Shown: one piece after another, positions 11,706 through 24,485 of the stretch
Position numbering within the stretch: the stretch's first letter is position 1
How the letters are laid out: each line of letters opens with the position of its first letter
Assembly (NCBI GenBank): GCA_019137255.1
Contig: WPDH01000175.1
Span: 56,151-120,150, forward strand
Source of the DNA: Corinectria fuckeliana
Lineage: Eukaryota; Ascomycota; Sordariomycetes; Hypocreales; Nectriaceae
Length of the DNA: 64,000 nucleotides
Reading direction: 5' to 3'
Notes under the pieces: model-generated
The model's input: only the letters and a program-made list of their open reading frames with translations
The model's database searches: none
What the model was told of the DNA's origin: nothing
Position numbers and translations under genes: made by a program

Positions 11706-12938
11706 AGAGCCTATGTTTACGACACATTCTAGCACTCGCAGGCAGATACCCAGCTGCCGCTTCGACGACCATCTATTCCGCTTACGAGCTCATGTACTTA
11801 ATAAATAGTTTTTCAACCGCAGATATTCTGGTCGGGGCTTGGGGCCTAGCCAGGCATTCTTGACCACGACCTCCGCACCACATCTTATTCTTAGGCAGTT
11901 ACTTTTTTTTTACTGCCACCTGTTGTATTTCGATACCGCCGGCCCGGGCTGTGAACATGCCCCGCAAGAGGCTTTTGATATCTACATGCCTCCGGGATTT
12001 CATTGCTTTGCTGTTTCCTTGCTTGGATGGGGTTTCTTTTTGGGGGGTTTTGTGTTGATGGGGGGTGGGGGGGGATTATCTAGCGCCTGCAATGTTGGCT
12101 GATTGCAGAGAAGCGAGCAGTCAAAAGACGAGAGAAGATTTTTACAGCAAATATCCGCAGCGTGAGGGACGGTTCACGTAGATTTCGGCCAAGGGTAGAC
12201 AGAGGAAGTGCTTGGGTGGGAAACATAGTGAATTCGATGATTGAACTGTTTGCCCTGACGACCCTCCGGGGTTTCGCTTGCCATGTGCCGGTCGGTGTCT
12301 TTGTTTCTCTCACAAACGCTGTATACGGCTAGTTACCAAGTTGTCTTGTTCTCTCCGTACCGATCCGATACGATGCGAAGGAAGCGAAAGCGAAGAGGTA
12401 GAGAGGAACAACCCCTGGCAAACCCACGGTCACACGGACTGAATCGAACATCAACCCCGAACCGCTAATATTGCACACAACCTAAGCTTAACTAAAGACC
12501 AACCTTCCCCAGATGGACCTCCCTAGGAGGTAAGCGGCGTTAGGTCGCTTCCAGGTCCAGACAAAGTCACCTTTGGCAGATGATGAGTGAAGCTTGCTTA
12601 ACTTCACTTTCAGGACAAGACGAAAACGCCTGGACATATCTGCTGGCAGACAACTAAGCTCTCAGGCCCAATACCTTTAAGGGACCAGGGATAAATATCA
12701 CTTAAGTCACAACTTAGGATGCTAGTCTAGTCGACATTGCACTCCAAAGACGGGCACATTCACTATTAGTGACAAGACTTGATCATAGCACAAAGGTTCT
12801 TGAATGAACTATCTGAGTAGGAAGGACTTCAATCCCTAGCCTCCCTCCAGTTTCATGTTTTAGGGTATCAAATCAACATCATTGGCATCGTCCTAGACCA
12901 TTATCGCATGCATGTTGCCTGTCGAAATCAGGCAGCCT
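11706..12938. other. Convergent intergenic region
   Basis: This is 3' flanking sequence of the histone-fold gene and, at its right end, of the CsbD-like gene on the other strand. It includes a T-run (about 11905), a G-rich block (12037-12074) and AATAAA-like sequence near 11800 (TTAATAAATAG), a plausible polyadenylation region. The open frame at 11839-12102 is low-complexity 3' UTR sequence. Confidence 0.5.
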
Positions 12939-13535
12939 TTATGCCCGACGATCAGCCTCGGCCTTCTTCTGGAGGTCGGCCTCGACGCCACGCTGCCTGG
13001 TCTTTCCCTCATCGTGGAGGGCGTTGTAGTGAGCCTGGTCGGCGCGGTCGCCAGTGAGTCCTGAGACGGCGCTGCCGACAGTACCCTTGGCACGGTCGCC
13101 GATGCCAGAGCCGAGATCGCTGACTTGGCCGCGAGCCTCCTGTTCCTGACCATCGAGGTTTTGCTGACGGCCGGCGTTCTTCAAGGACTAGGGAGTTGTT
13201 AGTATTGTGAACATCGTCAATCGAGGAAGAGACAAGCTTACCTCGTTGCCGATGAGACCGCCAAGAGTCTCCTTGGCAGCGCCAGCGGTCTGAGCCCAGG
13301 AGCCCTCACTGCGGTTGGGGTCATCCCTGGCAACGCCTGAGGACGAGACGGTGCCACCGGGGACCTTGACGGCTGAGTGTGAGAGGTCATGCTCGTTCTG
13401 GCCCTTATCTCTCTTGATCTCGCCTTGAGTCTTGTCGCCGGTGCTGCCAGTGAGGCTGCCGAAGGCGCTCTGGACGGCGCCCGAGGCTGAGTCGACGTAC
13501 GACTTGAGCGTGGAATCGTTGTTGGGGGCAGACAT
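12939..13535 (-). CDS. CsbD-like / Hmp1-type mismatched-DNA and cruciform-binding stress protein
   Basis: This hydrophilic protein of 180 residues has exon 1 at 13535-13242 and exon 2 at 13187-12939; the 54-nt intron has GTAAGC and a TAG end. The N-terminus MSAPNNDSTLKSYVDSASG and the segments SAFGSLTGSTGDKTQG and GTVGSAVSGLTGD are two related glycine-rich CsbD-like units. The middle segment DDPNRSEGSW and the tail KTRQRGVEADLQKKAEAD match fungal proteins annotated as mismatched base pair and cruciform DNA recognition protein (Hmp1 of Ustilago). Such proteins are small, charged and often induced by stress. There is no signal or membrane segment. A TATA element lies about 140 bp upstream (13674-13680), in keeping with an inducible, strongly expressed gene. 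DNA binding is family knowledge, not shown here. Confidence 0.9.
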
Positions 13536-14698
13536 GATGAGTGGCGTGAGGCTGAATGGATGTAGTGGATAAAAGGGGTGTTGGTTTTCGGGTGGTGGCT
13601 TGAGGTTTGGATGGCTGAGGTGTTGTGTTGTGATGTAGGAAGATACGCTTGGTAGGGAAGTGGGAGTAGACGACTTTATACCTTAAGAAACGTGCCTTAG
13701 AATACAAGGCAGGCGCGTGAGACGATAATCGCGTCAGGGTATTTCTGGAACCATGACGAAAGCCCATCTAAAGATTCAATGATGTCATTCCGTCCTACGA
13801 GGTCCATCAAGAAGCTCTGGGAAGTTGGGGACGTGATTGCGAACTTGCGTCGATGGTGGGGTAATGTGGCGTATGAATGACAGCGATGACGTCAACATTG
13901 GTAAGTAGTCCTTGCAAGCCGGTACGTACTAGATAGATCTTCAGCCTCATCAGTTTTCAGGCGCCGAATACTTATCCGTACATAGATACATAGATACATG
14001 GAGGGGTGCTAGTCGGATGTGGCGGGGAAGGCAACGTAATGGAATCCAATTACCTTGATTGCGATCGAAACACCAGGTGCGAAGCCCACCTGTTTTGCAA
14101 GTGAAAGGATGTAACACCACATGTGACTTCAGACGTGATTTCTCGAGGCTAACGGCTTGCGTTCCACACCTCATCTATGGTCCTTTGGCTGGGCCAGCAA
14201 TGCAAGGTAGTTGAAGCCAGTCCATGGCGCATATGATGATGTTCGTGGCTCCTTGGTTGGCATCGCATCAAACACAAGTCAAAAGGCGTCACGAGCGACT
14301 CTCGGTGATGTGATCGAATCGCGCCACAGTAATTGTTCATGTCTCATTCTGTGTGCCGTCCATAGCGACACTGGTTTACTCTCATCCACGTTCAACGAGT
14401 GACCAGAGAACGTCCCAAGTGCTAGCTATATAGATGTGGGAAAAGTGTCTCTGTGGCTCTGAACCGAGCCCACGTCCCTGTGTCTTGGGAGTTTGTCCTT
14501 TGACCATGTCTCCCGCCTCATGCTCACAGCCCAAGCAAAAGAGGCTTCTTGTTGTTACAATGCTGTACAGACACGACTAGGCCGCCCCCCACAGTCGGTC
14601 ATCCTCCTCCGACGATCCGCTACTCCATCTGCCCAGAGCCGTCGGGCATTTCAAGGGAGCTCGAGAGTCCTAACACGCCCACAGTTGGTATTTGCTTC
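13536..14698. other. Intergenic region between CsbD-like gene promoter and NFS1 3' end
   Basis: The left part is the promoter and CA/CT-rich leader of the CsbD-like gene. The rest shows only short overlapping frames with no recognisable product. Confidence 0.5.
13674..13680 (-). promoter_or_regulatory. TATA box of the CsbD-like gene
   Basis: On the minus strand the sequence reads GTATAAAG, about 140 bp upstream of the ATG at 13535, the usual spacing for a fungal TATA promoter with a leader of about 100 nt. Confidence 0.5.
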
Positions 14699-16445
14699 TT
14701 AGTGCTGGCTCCACTGGATTGTGTCTAGGTCGACGCCTTCCTGCACCAGCTCCCACAAGGGGCTGAGCTCTCGCAGGAAGGTGACGCGCTCCTGCACTGC
14801 CTTTAGGACGTAGTCGATCTCAGTCTCGGTGGTGAAACGGCCGATGCCGAATCGAATACTGCTGTGGGCGCTCTCGTCGCTGTTTCCAAGAGCCCGTAGA
14901 ACGTAGCTGGGCTCTAATGAGGCAGAGGTACAGGCACTGCCAGAAGACAAGGCGATGTCCTTGAGAGCCATGAGAAGCGACTCACCCTCAACGTAGGCAA
15001 ATGAAACATTGACGCAGCCGGGGTAGAAGGAGTTGGCGGCGCCGTTCTGTGAAGTGTGTTCCATGGCAAGCAGGCCATTGAGGAGGCGATCGGAGAGGTA
15101 CTTGATGCGCTTCGTGTCGTACTGTTGAAGTATTAGCTATATTACCAAAAGGGCACAATGGCGTTGAGAGTTTAGTTGCGGTCAACACGGCATTTTCCTG
15201 GGCTATTGTCGAAAGCCACGCAGGCGCAAAGAAACTCGTTGACAAAAAGACTGGGTAGAAATTCAATGAGACATACCTCCATCTCCTGCTTGGCGATGCG
15301 GCAGGCCTCGCCGAAGCCGGCAACAAGGGGCGGAGCCAGAGTTCCGCTTCGGAGACCTCGCTCCTGACCACCGCCGGTGATGAGGGGGTCGAGTCTGACC
15401 CTGGGCCGTCTGCGGACATAACAGGCACCAATACCCTTGGGACCATAAATCTTGTGCGATGAAATCGACATGAGGGCAATGTTCATCTCGTTGACATCGA
15501 GAGGAATTTTGCCCACGGCTTGGGCGGCGTCGGTATGGAAGAAGATCCTCTTGTCGCGGCACAGCTTGCCAATTTCCGAAATCGGTTGGATAACACCAAT
15601 CTCGTTGTTGACGGCCATTATACTGACGAGAACAGTATCAGGCCGGATAGCCGCCTCCAGATCTTCCATGCGGATGAGGCCGTTGTTTTGGACGGGGAGG
15701 TAGGTGACGTCGAAACCCTCGTCCTGAAGGTGGCGACAACTATCAAGGACGCACTTGTGCTCGGTCTGAGTGGTGATGATATGCTTCTTCTTGCCTCCGC
15801 GGCCGAAAAAGCGGGCTACGCCCTTGATACTCATGTTGTTGCTCTCGGTTGCGCCGCTGGTGAAGATGATTTCCTTGGGGTCGGCGCCGATGAGGGCGGC
15901 GACGTGCTCGCGGGCCTCTTCGACGGCCTTCTCGCTCTCCCAGCCGTAGGCGTGTGTCCGAGAATGGGGGTTGCCGTAGATGCTGACGTAGAAAGGCATC
16001 ATGGCATCGAGGACTCGGGGATCGACGGGAGTGGTGGCCTGCATGTCAAGGTAAATGGGTCGCTGACCCTCCTCCATGACGGCGGCCTGCTTCAATACCT
16101 CTGTATCGAAAGGGTCAGCCGGGAGCTGGATCTAGGAGATGCCTGTTGGGGTTGGTTGGGAGGTTATCACTTACCAGCCATCGGGCTGACCTTGACGTTG
16201 GAGTGGGTGGCAGCATCCATGGAGGGAGGAGGAATGTCGACAAAGTCCTTCTTGTCGAGCTTGATAGCCGTCTCGACCCGGGCGTGGTCCTTCTTGGACT
16301 CGGACACATACCCGCGGCGTCCATGCTGGCGACTGGCGGCGACGGCGGCGCGGGACAGGTTTCGCAGAGGAGCGGCAGTGGCGCGCGGGCCGGAGCCCAG
16401 GCGGCCTGCCGACCTCAAGGCGCACGATGCGATACTGGTGGCCAT
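14699..16445 (-). CDS. NFS1: Mitochondrial cysteine desulfurase Nfs1
   Basis: This pyridoxal-phosphate enzyme removes sulfur from L-cysteine for Fe-S cluster assembly in mitochondria and for tRNA thiolation, working with Isd11 and the Isu scaffold. It has 505 residues in three exons (16445-16175, 16100-15277, 15121-14699), close to the yeast length. The first 45 residues are rich in Arg, Ala and Ser with no acidic residue, as in a mitochondrial presequence. The class V aminotransferase core follows: SGATESNN near 172, TEHKC with a conserved His near 205, HTDAAQ with Asp near 281, and the PLP lysine in SSHKIYGPKG at about 307. The catalytic cysteine is in SSGSACTSASLEPSYVL at about 429, encoded by exon 3. 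Introns are 74 and 155 nt. A 343-codon open frame on the opposite strand is an antisense shadow. Confidence 0.97.
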
Positions 16446-17620
16446 GGTGGTGCAGAAAGCTGACGGTTACATGGGCAGGACTCAGCGAGGAGCGGAGAGG
16501 GAGGAGAAGTTTAGACATAGTTCGAGCTCGAAATCGAGAATTTGTCATTAACCGTCGGCTCGGCCGGGGTCTTATCCCCGAGTGGCAGATCCGGCGCGGC
16601 CATTGGTTGGAAAGCCGGCACCGGCACATGTTGCATCGATTAAAACGACGGAAGGGCGTCATGGAGAAAAGGCCCGGAGGCGAAAGATGGGAAATGCTCG
16701 GAGGGAACGGTGAATTAATTCAGCGACTCGATAGGCTATGATGGTTGAAGGAATCAGGAGACGGAGAGGGTGTGATTCTGGAGATGCTGGATCGCGAGGT
16801 CTTGCTTCTTCTTCTTCTTCTTCTTCTTCGGGTAGCCGGCCGTAACGAGTTGAGATGCAAGTCCCTCCCAACTCCGCCTAGGCTCTCAAGCTTTGCAGCA
16901 CGAAACCAACAGGTTGGTGCCATTTGCTTCCCCAGGTCTTCTTCTCGATACCTATCTACCTTGTTCCCTGTGCGAGAATACGGATGCATACAGTGCCAGT
17001 CCCCTGCTGGAAATTCCCTAGAGCTGGGATGCGGCGATTCAGTGCTACTACCTAATTATACGTAGTACGGGGCGGGCTGCGGTACGTACTGTGCACCCCT
17101 AAACCCAGATCAGACAGGCTCCCCAGCCTCACATCCCTACGGCGAATCCCAGGCCTTGCCGCAGCGAATAGTGACGCAACCCGGCCCTGTGGCGGACGGT
17201 GACGCAGTGTTTTGATGTTTGGCGGCCTTGGCTCCTCTCCGCCGTCTCCGTAGAAGCCGGATTCCACAGGGCCTGCGCCACAGCCTGGGCGCCGTAATCA
17301 CGGGTTCTCCTTGGGCAGCAGCTGGGATGGAAGCTGGAGGCCCGGCCAGTAATTAGTGCGCTGAGGTGCGCTGAGGTGCTCGCTGTGGGTAGTGAGCACA
17401 GCCACAGCCACGGCCAAGTCGTCACCAAGTCGATATGCGCCTTAATTAAGGTTGATGCCCTCGTCCAACCCGGCGGCCTCGCGACTTTGGAAAACCCCCG
17501 GCGGCTCTTTGATCATCTCACTCTCCGTGTCTCCCTGCATCGACTCCCTCAACACCGCGCTCGCATATACTCACGGGCCGCTCTCCCGCTCTCCCATTTA
17601 TCTTTTCCCGCTCGCCCACC
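16446..17620. other. Divergent intergenic region between NFS1 and RVS167
   Basis: This is the shared promoter region of two head-to-head genes. It holds a TTC/CTT microsatellite (16805-16829). The last 100 bases before 17621 are C/T-rich, as in a fungal leader. No gene is supported. Confidence 0.5.
16805..16829. repeat. CTT microsatellite
   Basis: About eight head-to-tail CTT units in intergenic DNA. Confidence 0.9.
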
Positions 17621-19163
17621 ATGAGCTTCAAGGGCTTCCAGAAGACCGTTATCCGGGTAAGCCGTGTGCCCCTCACCTGGTTGGCTGGTGGCGGAGATGG
17701 ATGCGGATGTGGGCGCAGAGCGCGCAAAACCACTCTGCCCTGCTTTTGCGCCCAGTCACGAGTTCGGAACCTCTTGGGCGCCCATACTGACGATGCGTCC
17801 TGCTCTCCCTCTAGGCCCCGCAAACATTCAAGCAAAAGTTCAACATCGGCGAACAGACTAAAGACGCCGTCTACATCGACGCCGAGCGCCGCTTCCAGGA
17901 ACTTGAGACGGAAACCAAGAAGCTTCACGATGAATCCAAAAAGTACTTTGAGGCCATCAATGGCATGCTCGCCCACCAGATTGAGTTCAGCCAGGCCATG
18001 ACGGAAATCTACAAGCCCATCTCCGGCCGCGTGTCCGATCCAGACTCGATCGAGGTCCAGGGCAACCCCGAAGGCATCCGCGCATGCGAGGAATACGAGG
18101 CCGTCGTCAAGGAGCTGCAGGAAACCTTGGCCCCGGAACTGGAAATGATAGAGACCAGAGTCATTCGCCCGGCCACCGAGCTCCTCGACGTTATCAAGGT
18201 GATACGTAAGACATCTATCAAGCGGGAACACAAGAAGATCGATTACGACCGTCACCGCACCAACCTCAAGAGGCTGCAGGACAAGAAGGAACGTAGTGCC
18301 AAGGATGAAAAGGCCATGTGGAAGGCCGAGGGCGAGGTCGAACAGGCTACCCAGGACTTCAACTACTTCAACGACTTGCTCAAGGACGAGCTACCCAAGC
18401 TGTTTGAGCTTGAGCGCCAGTTCATCCAGCCCCTCTTCCAGTCCTTCTACTACATGCAGCTCAACATCTTCTACACGCTACACGAGAAGATGCAGCACTG
18501 CGATATTGGCTACTTCGACCTGACGCTGGACATTGAGGACGCCTTCACCCAGAAGCGTGGCGAGATCCAAGAACAAACAGAGGCCCTGTCAATCGTCCGC
18601 TTCAAGACGACAGGCCAACGAAGACCGATCAGATACGGCGCAGCCCGACCTGCTCTCGAGGGCACCAAGCCCCAGGCGCTGCTCACGCAAGGCGAGGACG
18701 ACAAGTCGAGCGTAACCCCCGGCGTCGCCCCATATTCTCCCAGCGCCAAAGTCAGCGCCTACCAGACCCAGCAGTCGCCGGTTGCCGAAGCACACGCTCC
18801 CCCGCCGTATTCCCCCCCTTCCGGAGCCAAGGCCGGCCTCTCTGCCATTGCCGCCGCAAAGTCGAAGCCGCCGCCACCGAAGCCGAAGGCGAAGCCGAGC
18901 CGCTTCAGCGCCGTCCCGGCGCCCGAGATGGTCACAGCCCTGTACGACTATGCGGCGCAGGCTGAGGGCGACTTGAGCTTCCGAGCGGGCGATGTGATTG
19001 AGATTATTCAAAGAACTCAGAACGAGAACGAGTGGTGGTCAGGAAGGCTGCAAGGCAGGGAAGGCCAGTTTCCAGGTATGTGACAGCCGCCTCCAACCTC
19101 TTTCGAGATTAGATTTGTGACTAACCAGTCTTTCTAGGAAACTATGTGCAGCTAAGCAGCTGA
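17621..19163 (+). CDS. RVS167: Rvs167-type BAR and SH3 domain protein
   Basis: This amphiphysin-like protein of 440 residues bends membranes and links them to cortical actin during endocytosis, normally as a heterodimer with Rvs161. Exons are 17621-17656, 17815-19075 and 19138-19163. The first exon encodes only 12 residues (MSFKGFQKTVIR), a usual arrangement for this gene. The N-BAR domain spans about residues 1-240 with long charged helices (FNIGEQTKDAVYIDAERRF onward, and IKREHKKIDYDRHRTNL in the middle). A Pro/Ala-rich linker (about 275-380) contains KPPPPKPKAKP. The C-terminal SH3 domain (about 382-440) shows ALYDYAAQAEGDLSF, NEWWSGRL and GNYVQL. The last intron (62 nt) splits the Gly codon just before NYV, so the SH3 fold is completed only by the 26-nt last exon. 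Confidence 0.95.
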
Positions 19164-20619
19164 AAGGGAAACCCGATGTCGACGGAACGGGATCTGATCA
19201 AGAAGCGCCCTTTATCTCGACAATGTGACGAATTAGCAATCAACCCATGCGACGCGTCCTTGTAAACTTCTCGTCTTAACGCAGCGAATCCTACCGTCAG
19301 GATGGATGTCAGGAGACCCTAGAGTGTGTGGATTACCATGGGACGAGGAGAGACAAAGACAACCACGAGGTGATGGCCGTGGGGGAACTGTTTTGAGCAT
19401 CATTTCTGGAGACAGGCCTGTAGGGCCGGAGTAGGGCATACCTGGCGTTGTGTGGGGGGCTCTTCTTCCAAGGCATATAATACATACCAGAAGTCTTTTG
19501 GAAACCCGGACCACGAGATATTCCTTCGGCATCGTGTACGAATAGTTTTAGAGACGTGGGGTGAGAACTCACGATGTATGCCCCGTGCCTCGGCTTGCCA
19601 CAATCTGCATACCATGCTTTTGCCCTTCGCCTCGGCATACTCCTCCCGGAACTGGGTTCTGCATTTTCCCATGCAGCTCATGGCATTCGAAGAAAGTGCA
19701 TCGCAGGGCTTCATGCCATGTACGATGCGCTGTCGAGGCCCAGGTCCAGGCTGGGCGAGAGGAGGGCTTGTCTTGTCTTGCAGATGCGGCGACGAGCACG
19801 GGATACGCACGCACCCTACATAGTACAGTTCGTGTGAAAGCGTAGTTTCCTCTTGGCCAAGACGCCGAGTATTCTCCTCTTGTCGCCCAGCCGCAGTGAG
19901 GAGGGGCGACAGGCTTGGCTTGTTGTCGCTCTCTAGCGCCTCGCAGTCGTTTTCGGATGGAGGCTAATATGTACTCAAAACTACAAACACAACGGTGTGT
20001 GCGTGGGAAAGCGGTTTACTAAACTAGAGGGGAGGTATCGTACATATGCGTAGTGGACACAGCCCTAGCGCTGCAATGCTCTTCTATGGCATGACTGACT
20101 GCTCCTTGGGCGGGATGGGTTGTCTCGGTCTAGCGCGTCAGCCAAAGGTTGCCTCGTAAACCACGTTGACGTCGGGCAACCAGTTTGGCGAACCACGGCA
20201 AAACATGTTCCCATCCCACGAGCCTGGGTGTTTTGTTTTGTTTTGTTTTTGTTAGTCGGGCCTTGAAAATCCCCCCCCGCTTGTCAGCTGGGGACTGGAG
20301 GAAAAGCTGACGGCACTTTCGGCCGGATGTGCCCGCCCCCGTCGTCTCAGTACGGGACCAGATATCCCATCCCCTCGCTGACTTTTGCCGAGGGCCGGCC
20401 TGCATTGCCATGTCACCGGCCGGTCAGCTGGCGCCTCGGGTGTATCAAAAAGGCAACGGCGAGGTCCGCACAAGGATCAAGGCAGCGGCGGTTGGGCGAG
20501 CCGTCGACAGCCGCTGGGATGGGTCACGTCCACGTGTTTCACGGAAACACGAGGGGAGGCCTCGGCTTCTTCGGTGGGCGTATTTTTCTTCAATGGCATC
20601 ATCGTGTAGAGGGGATAAA
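19164..20619. other. Convergent intergenic region
   Basis: This is 3' flanking DNA of the BAR protein gene and the F-box gene. It contains a TTTTG pentamer run (20231-20250). Several overlapping frames on both strands show no domain or codon preference. Confidence 0.5.
20231..20250. repeat. TTTTG pentamer run
   Basis: Three exact TTTTG units followed by a longer T-run, in non-coding DNA. Confidence 0.85.
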
Positions 20620-22708
20620 TCAGTAGGACATGTCGAACCCACATGGAGAAGCCTCCGTCTTGGGCATCCTCAGGTAAAGAGCCCGACATGTCTTGGCCCA
20701 GGGTGCACCCGTCGAGGTCGGTGTTACATTGGCCGCCTCGTTCTGAAAAGGATTCCCGAGACGCTCTGTATGCGCGGCCGGCGATGCGTCAAGCTCGCTG
20801 TGAGTGGACAAGGCCACGGCTCCTGCCGAGGTTTCTGATAGAACGCTACCACGGTCCGCTGCAGGGTGGGATTCATCGGGCGTCGAGATGTGCGTGCCGG
20901 CGGCGTCTGGATCTGCAGGCTCGAGTCGCAGCTTCGGGAACGCGGGCAGACGTATCGCGGCGTCAAACGACATGAGCACCAGCGGCCTGGGCCGGTCCCG
21001 AGCAGCGTGGCCCGGGGCGTACACCAGCGTGCGGTCGTCCATGGCCCAGTCGACTTCGCCTAGCGGGATCTGGGGGTAGAGGATATTGTGAAGCTGGGCC
21101 AGCTGGGGGCTGGGTGGTGAAGTCTGCTCCGGCGGCCAGAATGTCACCTCGTCATCTCGTTCATGGGGCTCCGGCTTCGAAGTGTTGTGCTGCTGCTGCG
21201 TCCTTGATGATTGGTCTGGGGGCGCATCGGAGCCCGTTTCTTTTGTTGTTTCGCGAGGCCTCTCCAGCTTTGGTCGCACGCGGAGTCGCAGCCGGTGGGA
21301 TTCGTCGATGAGGTCGAGAAAGGTTTCGCAGGAGGAGTTGTAAAACCGCACGAAGCACTCCCCTATTGTAAACATGGTCCCCCGGGCTCCATTATCGCCG
21401 ACGTGGACGTTCTCCGGCGGTCGCCTTTCAACGTGGGTCTCGCTGTCCCACGCATCGGCGCCTTCGCCTTCGTCATCCGATGACGGTTCTTCAATCGGAA
21501 GGGCGTCCCTGAGGATGTCGGAGAGCGGGTGCTGAGTCAGGCCGAGATCCTCGTCCAGGCCGAAACGAACCTCTTTCTTGTAGCAGCTGCGCTGGCTCTG
21601 AGCGTTCCTCGGGAGCCACTCACGCCGGGACTCGACGATGAAGAGCTTCCCCGAGCCGTCGTCTCTCACGAGCTGCAACGAGTCCCAGCGCTGGTCGACG
21701 GGGCCCTCGGCCGCATGCCGCCGCCAGAGGTTCCGCATCGGCGGCGACTCGCAACTCTCGCGGGTTGCCTCGCTTAGGGGGAAGCGCATGACGTGGTAGT
21801 AAGAGTTCCATTTCCCATGCTCCGGCTGCAGCTTGTTCTTGTTGGACAGGCAGTAGAAGTGGTCGTCGAAGATCTCGAAACAGATGTCCTGGCCTAGATT
21901 GGATCCCGCGAAGTTCCAGAGGACCAGGTCCGTGGCCGTCCACTTCAGACTTTGGAGATCGAGCCGCTGGAGCACCCATCGCTTGAAGCCGTCGAACCCG
22001 GGGTGCGATTTCGTGCCATAAATTAAGAAATCCCCATTGTTCCGAACGAACAGCTTCTGTATTGAGCGCAGGAGGCGAAGAGCGAGGACTTTCACGTCTT
22101 TAATGCGCAAGACCACCAGCCAGCTCACCGTAGAACCTTCGCAGTCCTTGTAGCTGTATAAACATGAGAGGACGTCATCTGAGTAGTACACGGGGCGGAA
22201 CGTGTATAGACTCTCCCACTGGAACCCAGGGATCGCAGAGAGCAGCATCCAGGGGACTTTCACGACCAGCTCTTCCGTGGCAGACCGGTGCACGTCAAGA
22301 ACATGTAGGTTCTCGCGGTTTACGGTGTAGCAAAGGACGCCGTTGGTGTAGATGAAGGTCTCGGCCAGGGCCACCACGCCGACCAAGTAGGGCTCGGCAT
22401 GCCGAACTGCATTCCGCCTCTTGACAAGCGTCCGCAGCCCCCTCGCGTAAGCATGAGACGTCTGCGCCTCGATGGCCTCGGCTGAGAACTTGACCCTCTG
22501 TAGAAAATGCCGTCAGCGGAGGCCACGCAGGAGCGGAGGGGGCAAAGCAAAAGCTCACCTGGAGGGCTAGACGACATATGCTCTCGTTGCTCAGGATGTA
22601 GCGGAGGTGGCGACAGGTGTGGCCAAAGTTGAACAGGTGGTCAACGTGTAGACGCTCGCAGATGAGGGAGATGATCTCGATGGGGAGCTTGAGGAGGCCC
22701 ATCACCAT
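20620..22708 (-). CDS. F-box protein
   Basis: This protein of 675 residues has exon 1 at 22708-22559 and exon 2 at 22497-20620 with a 61-nt intron. The whole F-box (about residues 5-50) lies in exon 1: LPIEIISLICERL, FNFGHTCRHLRYIL and ICRLAL. This motif binds Skp1 in SCF ubiquitin ligases. After the F-box, residues about 85-350 contain repeated strand-like segments (WLVVLRIKDVKVLAL, RWVLQRLDLQSLKW, HFYCLSNKNKL) that may form a beta-propeller-like substrate-binding region, but no known repeat is clear. The C-terminal third is Pro/Glu/Ser-rich and probably disordered. A second in-frame ATG lies two codons downstream of the first. The target is unknown. Orphan F-box proteins of this type are numerous and fast-evolving in filamentous fungi. 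Confidence 0.88.
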
Positions 22709-24485
22709 GGTTATCAGGCCCCGGAGACTCTGGTGGCGCCGTACAAGGGCCGCCCTGGGATGAGGCGACGGCGGCGAGGCATCAGTTGCAGCTCTACGGG
22801 AGAGGGCGCGAGACTGAGAGCACAGCTGGGTTGAGGGCGGGCGACGACATTATTATACGGTGCGAGAATGAAGGGATGAAGTAACCGGAAGCTGCAGTGA
22901 CAGGCTCACAGGCTCTTCTTCACCTTTTCACTCAAGACTCTGGGGGACTCGGGAAGAGCACTTTGAGCGCAGCCTCGTGGGGATCCCAGGGTCGTTGTGC
23001 AAGGGGCAGGCAAGTAGCAGGCCGCCCTGACGCAGAGAGGAGAGAGCAGAGCCTCAATCAAGGGCGGCGGGCCGCGCTTGTCTAGCAACATGACTGTGGA
23101 ACAGTCTGGACCTGGTAGGTAGGCATCGCGGCGAACGACGCGTTGTCGAGCGAGACTATTGTAACACCGGCCGTGGCCCGCACAGACAGGGAGGCATCGC
23201 GGCCTCGGAATGGACGGCGGCGCCAGTGGGACGCCCGCATTGAACGTTTCCACTGCATACCTCGTTCTCGGGGCGATGTCAGGCTCTGAGGCCCTGAGGC
23301 TCCGAGGCCCTGAGATTCTTCGGGCGACGATCACGCGAGGGCGAGCCTTGCTCCGTGGTGTGCGTAGTGGGTAGTAGGTATCGCGGGGAGGGGAGGGTGA
23401 GGTGAACAGGGAGCAGAACAGCGCATTGCCTCAGGAAATTCCCGGAATTCACTCAGTCGAGGGAATAGTGAAGGAGGAAAAAAACTGGAACGCAGCCTGC
23501 CGCGGACCCTTGTCCAATATTCACACTAATGCACGAGTAACTTTGCCATGTAGACTATCTACCAGGTTTCCTGAGTTGGAATATATTGCGACTGTTGAGC
23601 TTCCTCTTTCTGTGTAAGAGCCGCGAGGGCCGGGGTAGTAAACTAAGAGCTGAGGTGGCTGAACCGCATCCGCTCTCGAGAGCCAATGAGAATATACTAT
23701 GTACGGCATGCGGCTCTGCTCCAAACCCGACACCATTTCGAGGCTGTTGTCATCTGAGAGGCGGGGCATCTGAGCGTCATCACGCTTACGAGGCCGTGGT
23801 CCTGATGCTAAACGGAGCCGGCATAAGTCAGCAGTCTCCTCACCAGATGATTCCATGATGGTCCCAAGAGCTCATGCGGCTGGGCTTGGGATCCCACGTC
23901 CATCTGCCGTAGCCCCGCGCTGATTGGATGCCTGTCAGTCTCCCGAACGTTGGTGATGATGATGCGCGCTCATGCAAGCCAAGGTCAAACACGAGGTAGC
24001 CAGCCAGCCAGCCTCCAGGCTTACCGCCCAGCTTCAGTTGCTACTGCATGCAAGTGTCACGGCTTGCATCAACTAGGACCGTGGCATGGACAATGGGAAA
24101 TTGTATTGTCTCATACCGTGTGTTGCAGAATGAGGCTCAACTGCTCTCGTCATGGAACTGCTCGGTCTCCGATCGCCGGCAGCCTGGTCTCACGGACCTC
24201 CCCAGCACCGACTCCGCACATGATGAATCAGTGACATTCCGTCCCCGTCTCATGTTTCCCCATTCGGCGTTTGCTGCTCTCACACCGAACACCACACCCA
24301 CCCGCAGTGCTATCACGGGTGGTGCGTAAGTCTTGCATCTGCGGCAGATGTGTTGTCCTGGTCGAGTTTGTCCCGCGTTGCTTGCACACCACCTCCCTCT
24401 GCATCTACACTTGCTCCTATAGTCTACACATGACAGAACCGCCATGCCAGGTACACAACCAACCAACCCACCCACGCCCAACCAG
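22709..24485. other. Intergenic region upstream of the F-box gene
   Basis: No gene is supported. There is a short CCAG run near 24000-24013. Scattered open frames under 145 codons overlap on both strands without recognisable domains. Confidence 0.5.

Noticed and set aside
11839..12102. 87-codon + strand frame downstream of the histone-fold gene
   Set aside because: Contains homopolymer T and G runs and lies where the 3' UTR is expected.
15520..16551. 343-codon open frame on the + strand
   Set aside because: It lies antisense to the exons of NFS1, which is certain; its composition is what the complement of a codon-biased gene gives.
17518..18255. 245-codon open frame on the minus strand
   Set aside because: Overlaps the start, intron and BAR coding sequence of the RVS167 gene in antisense; no domain.
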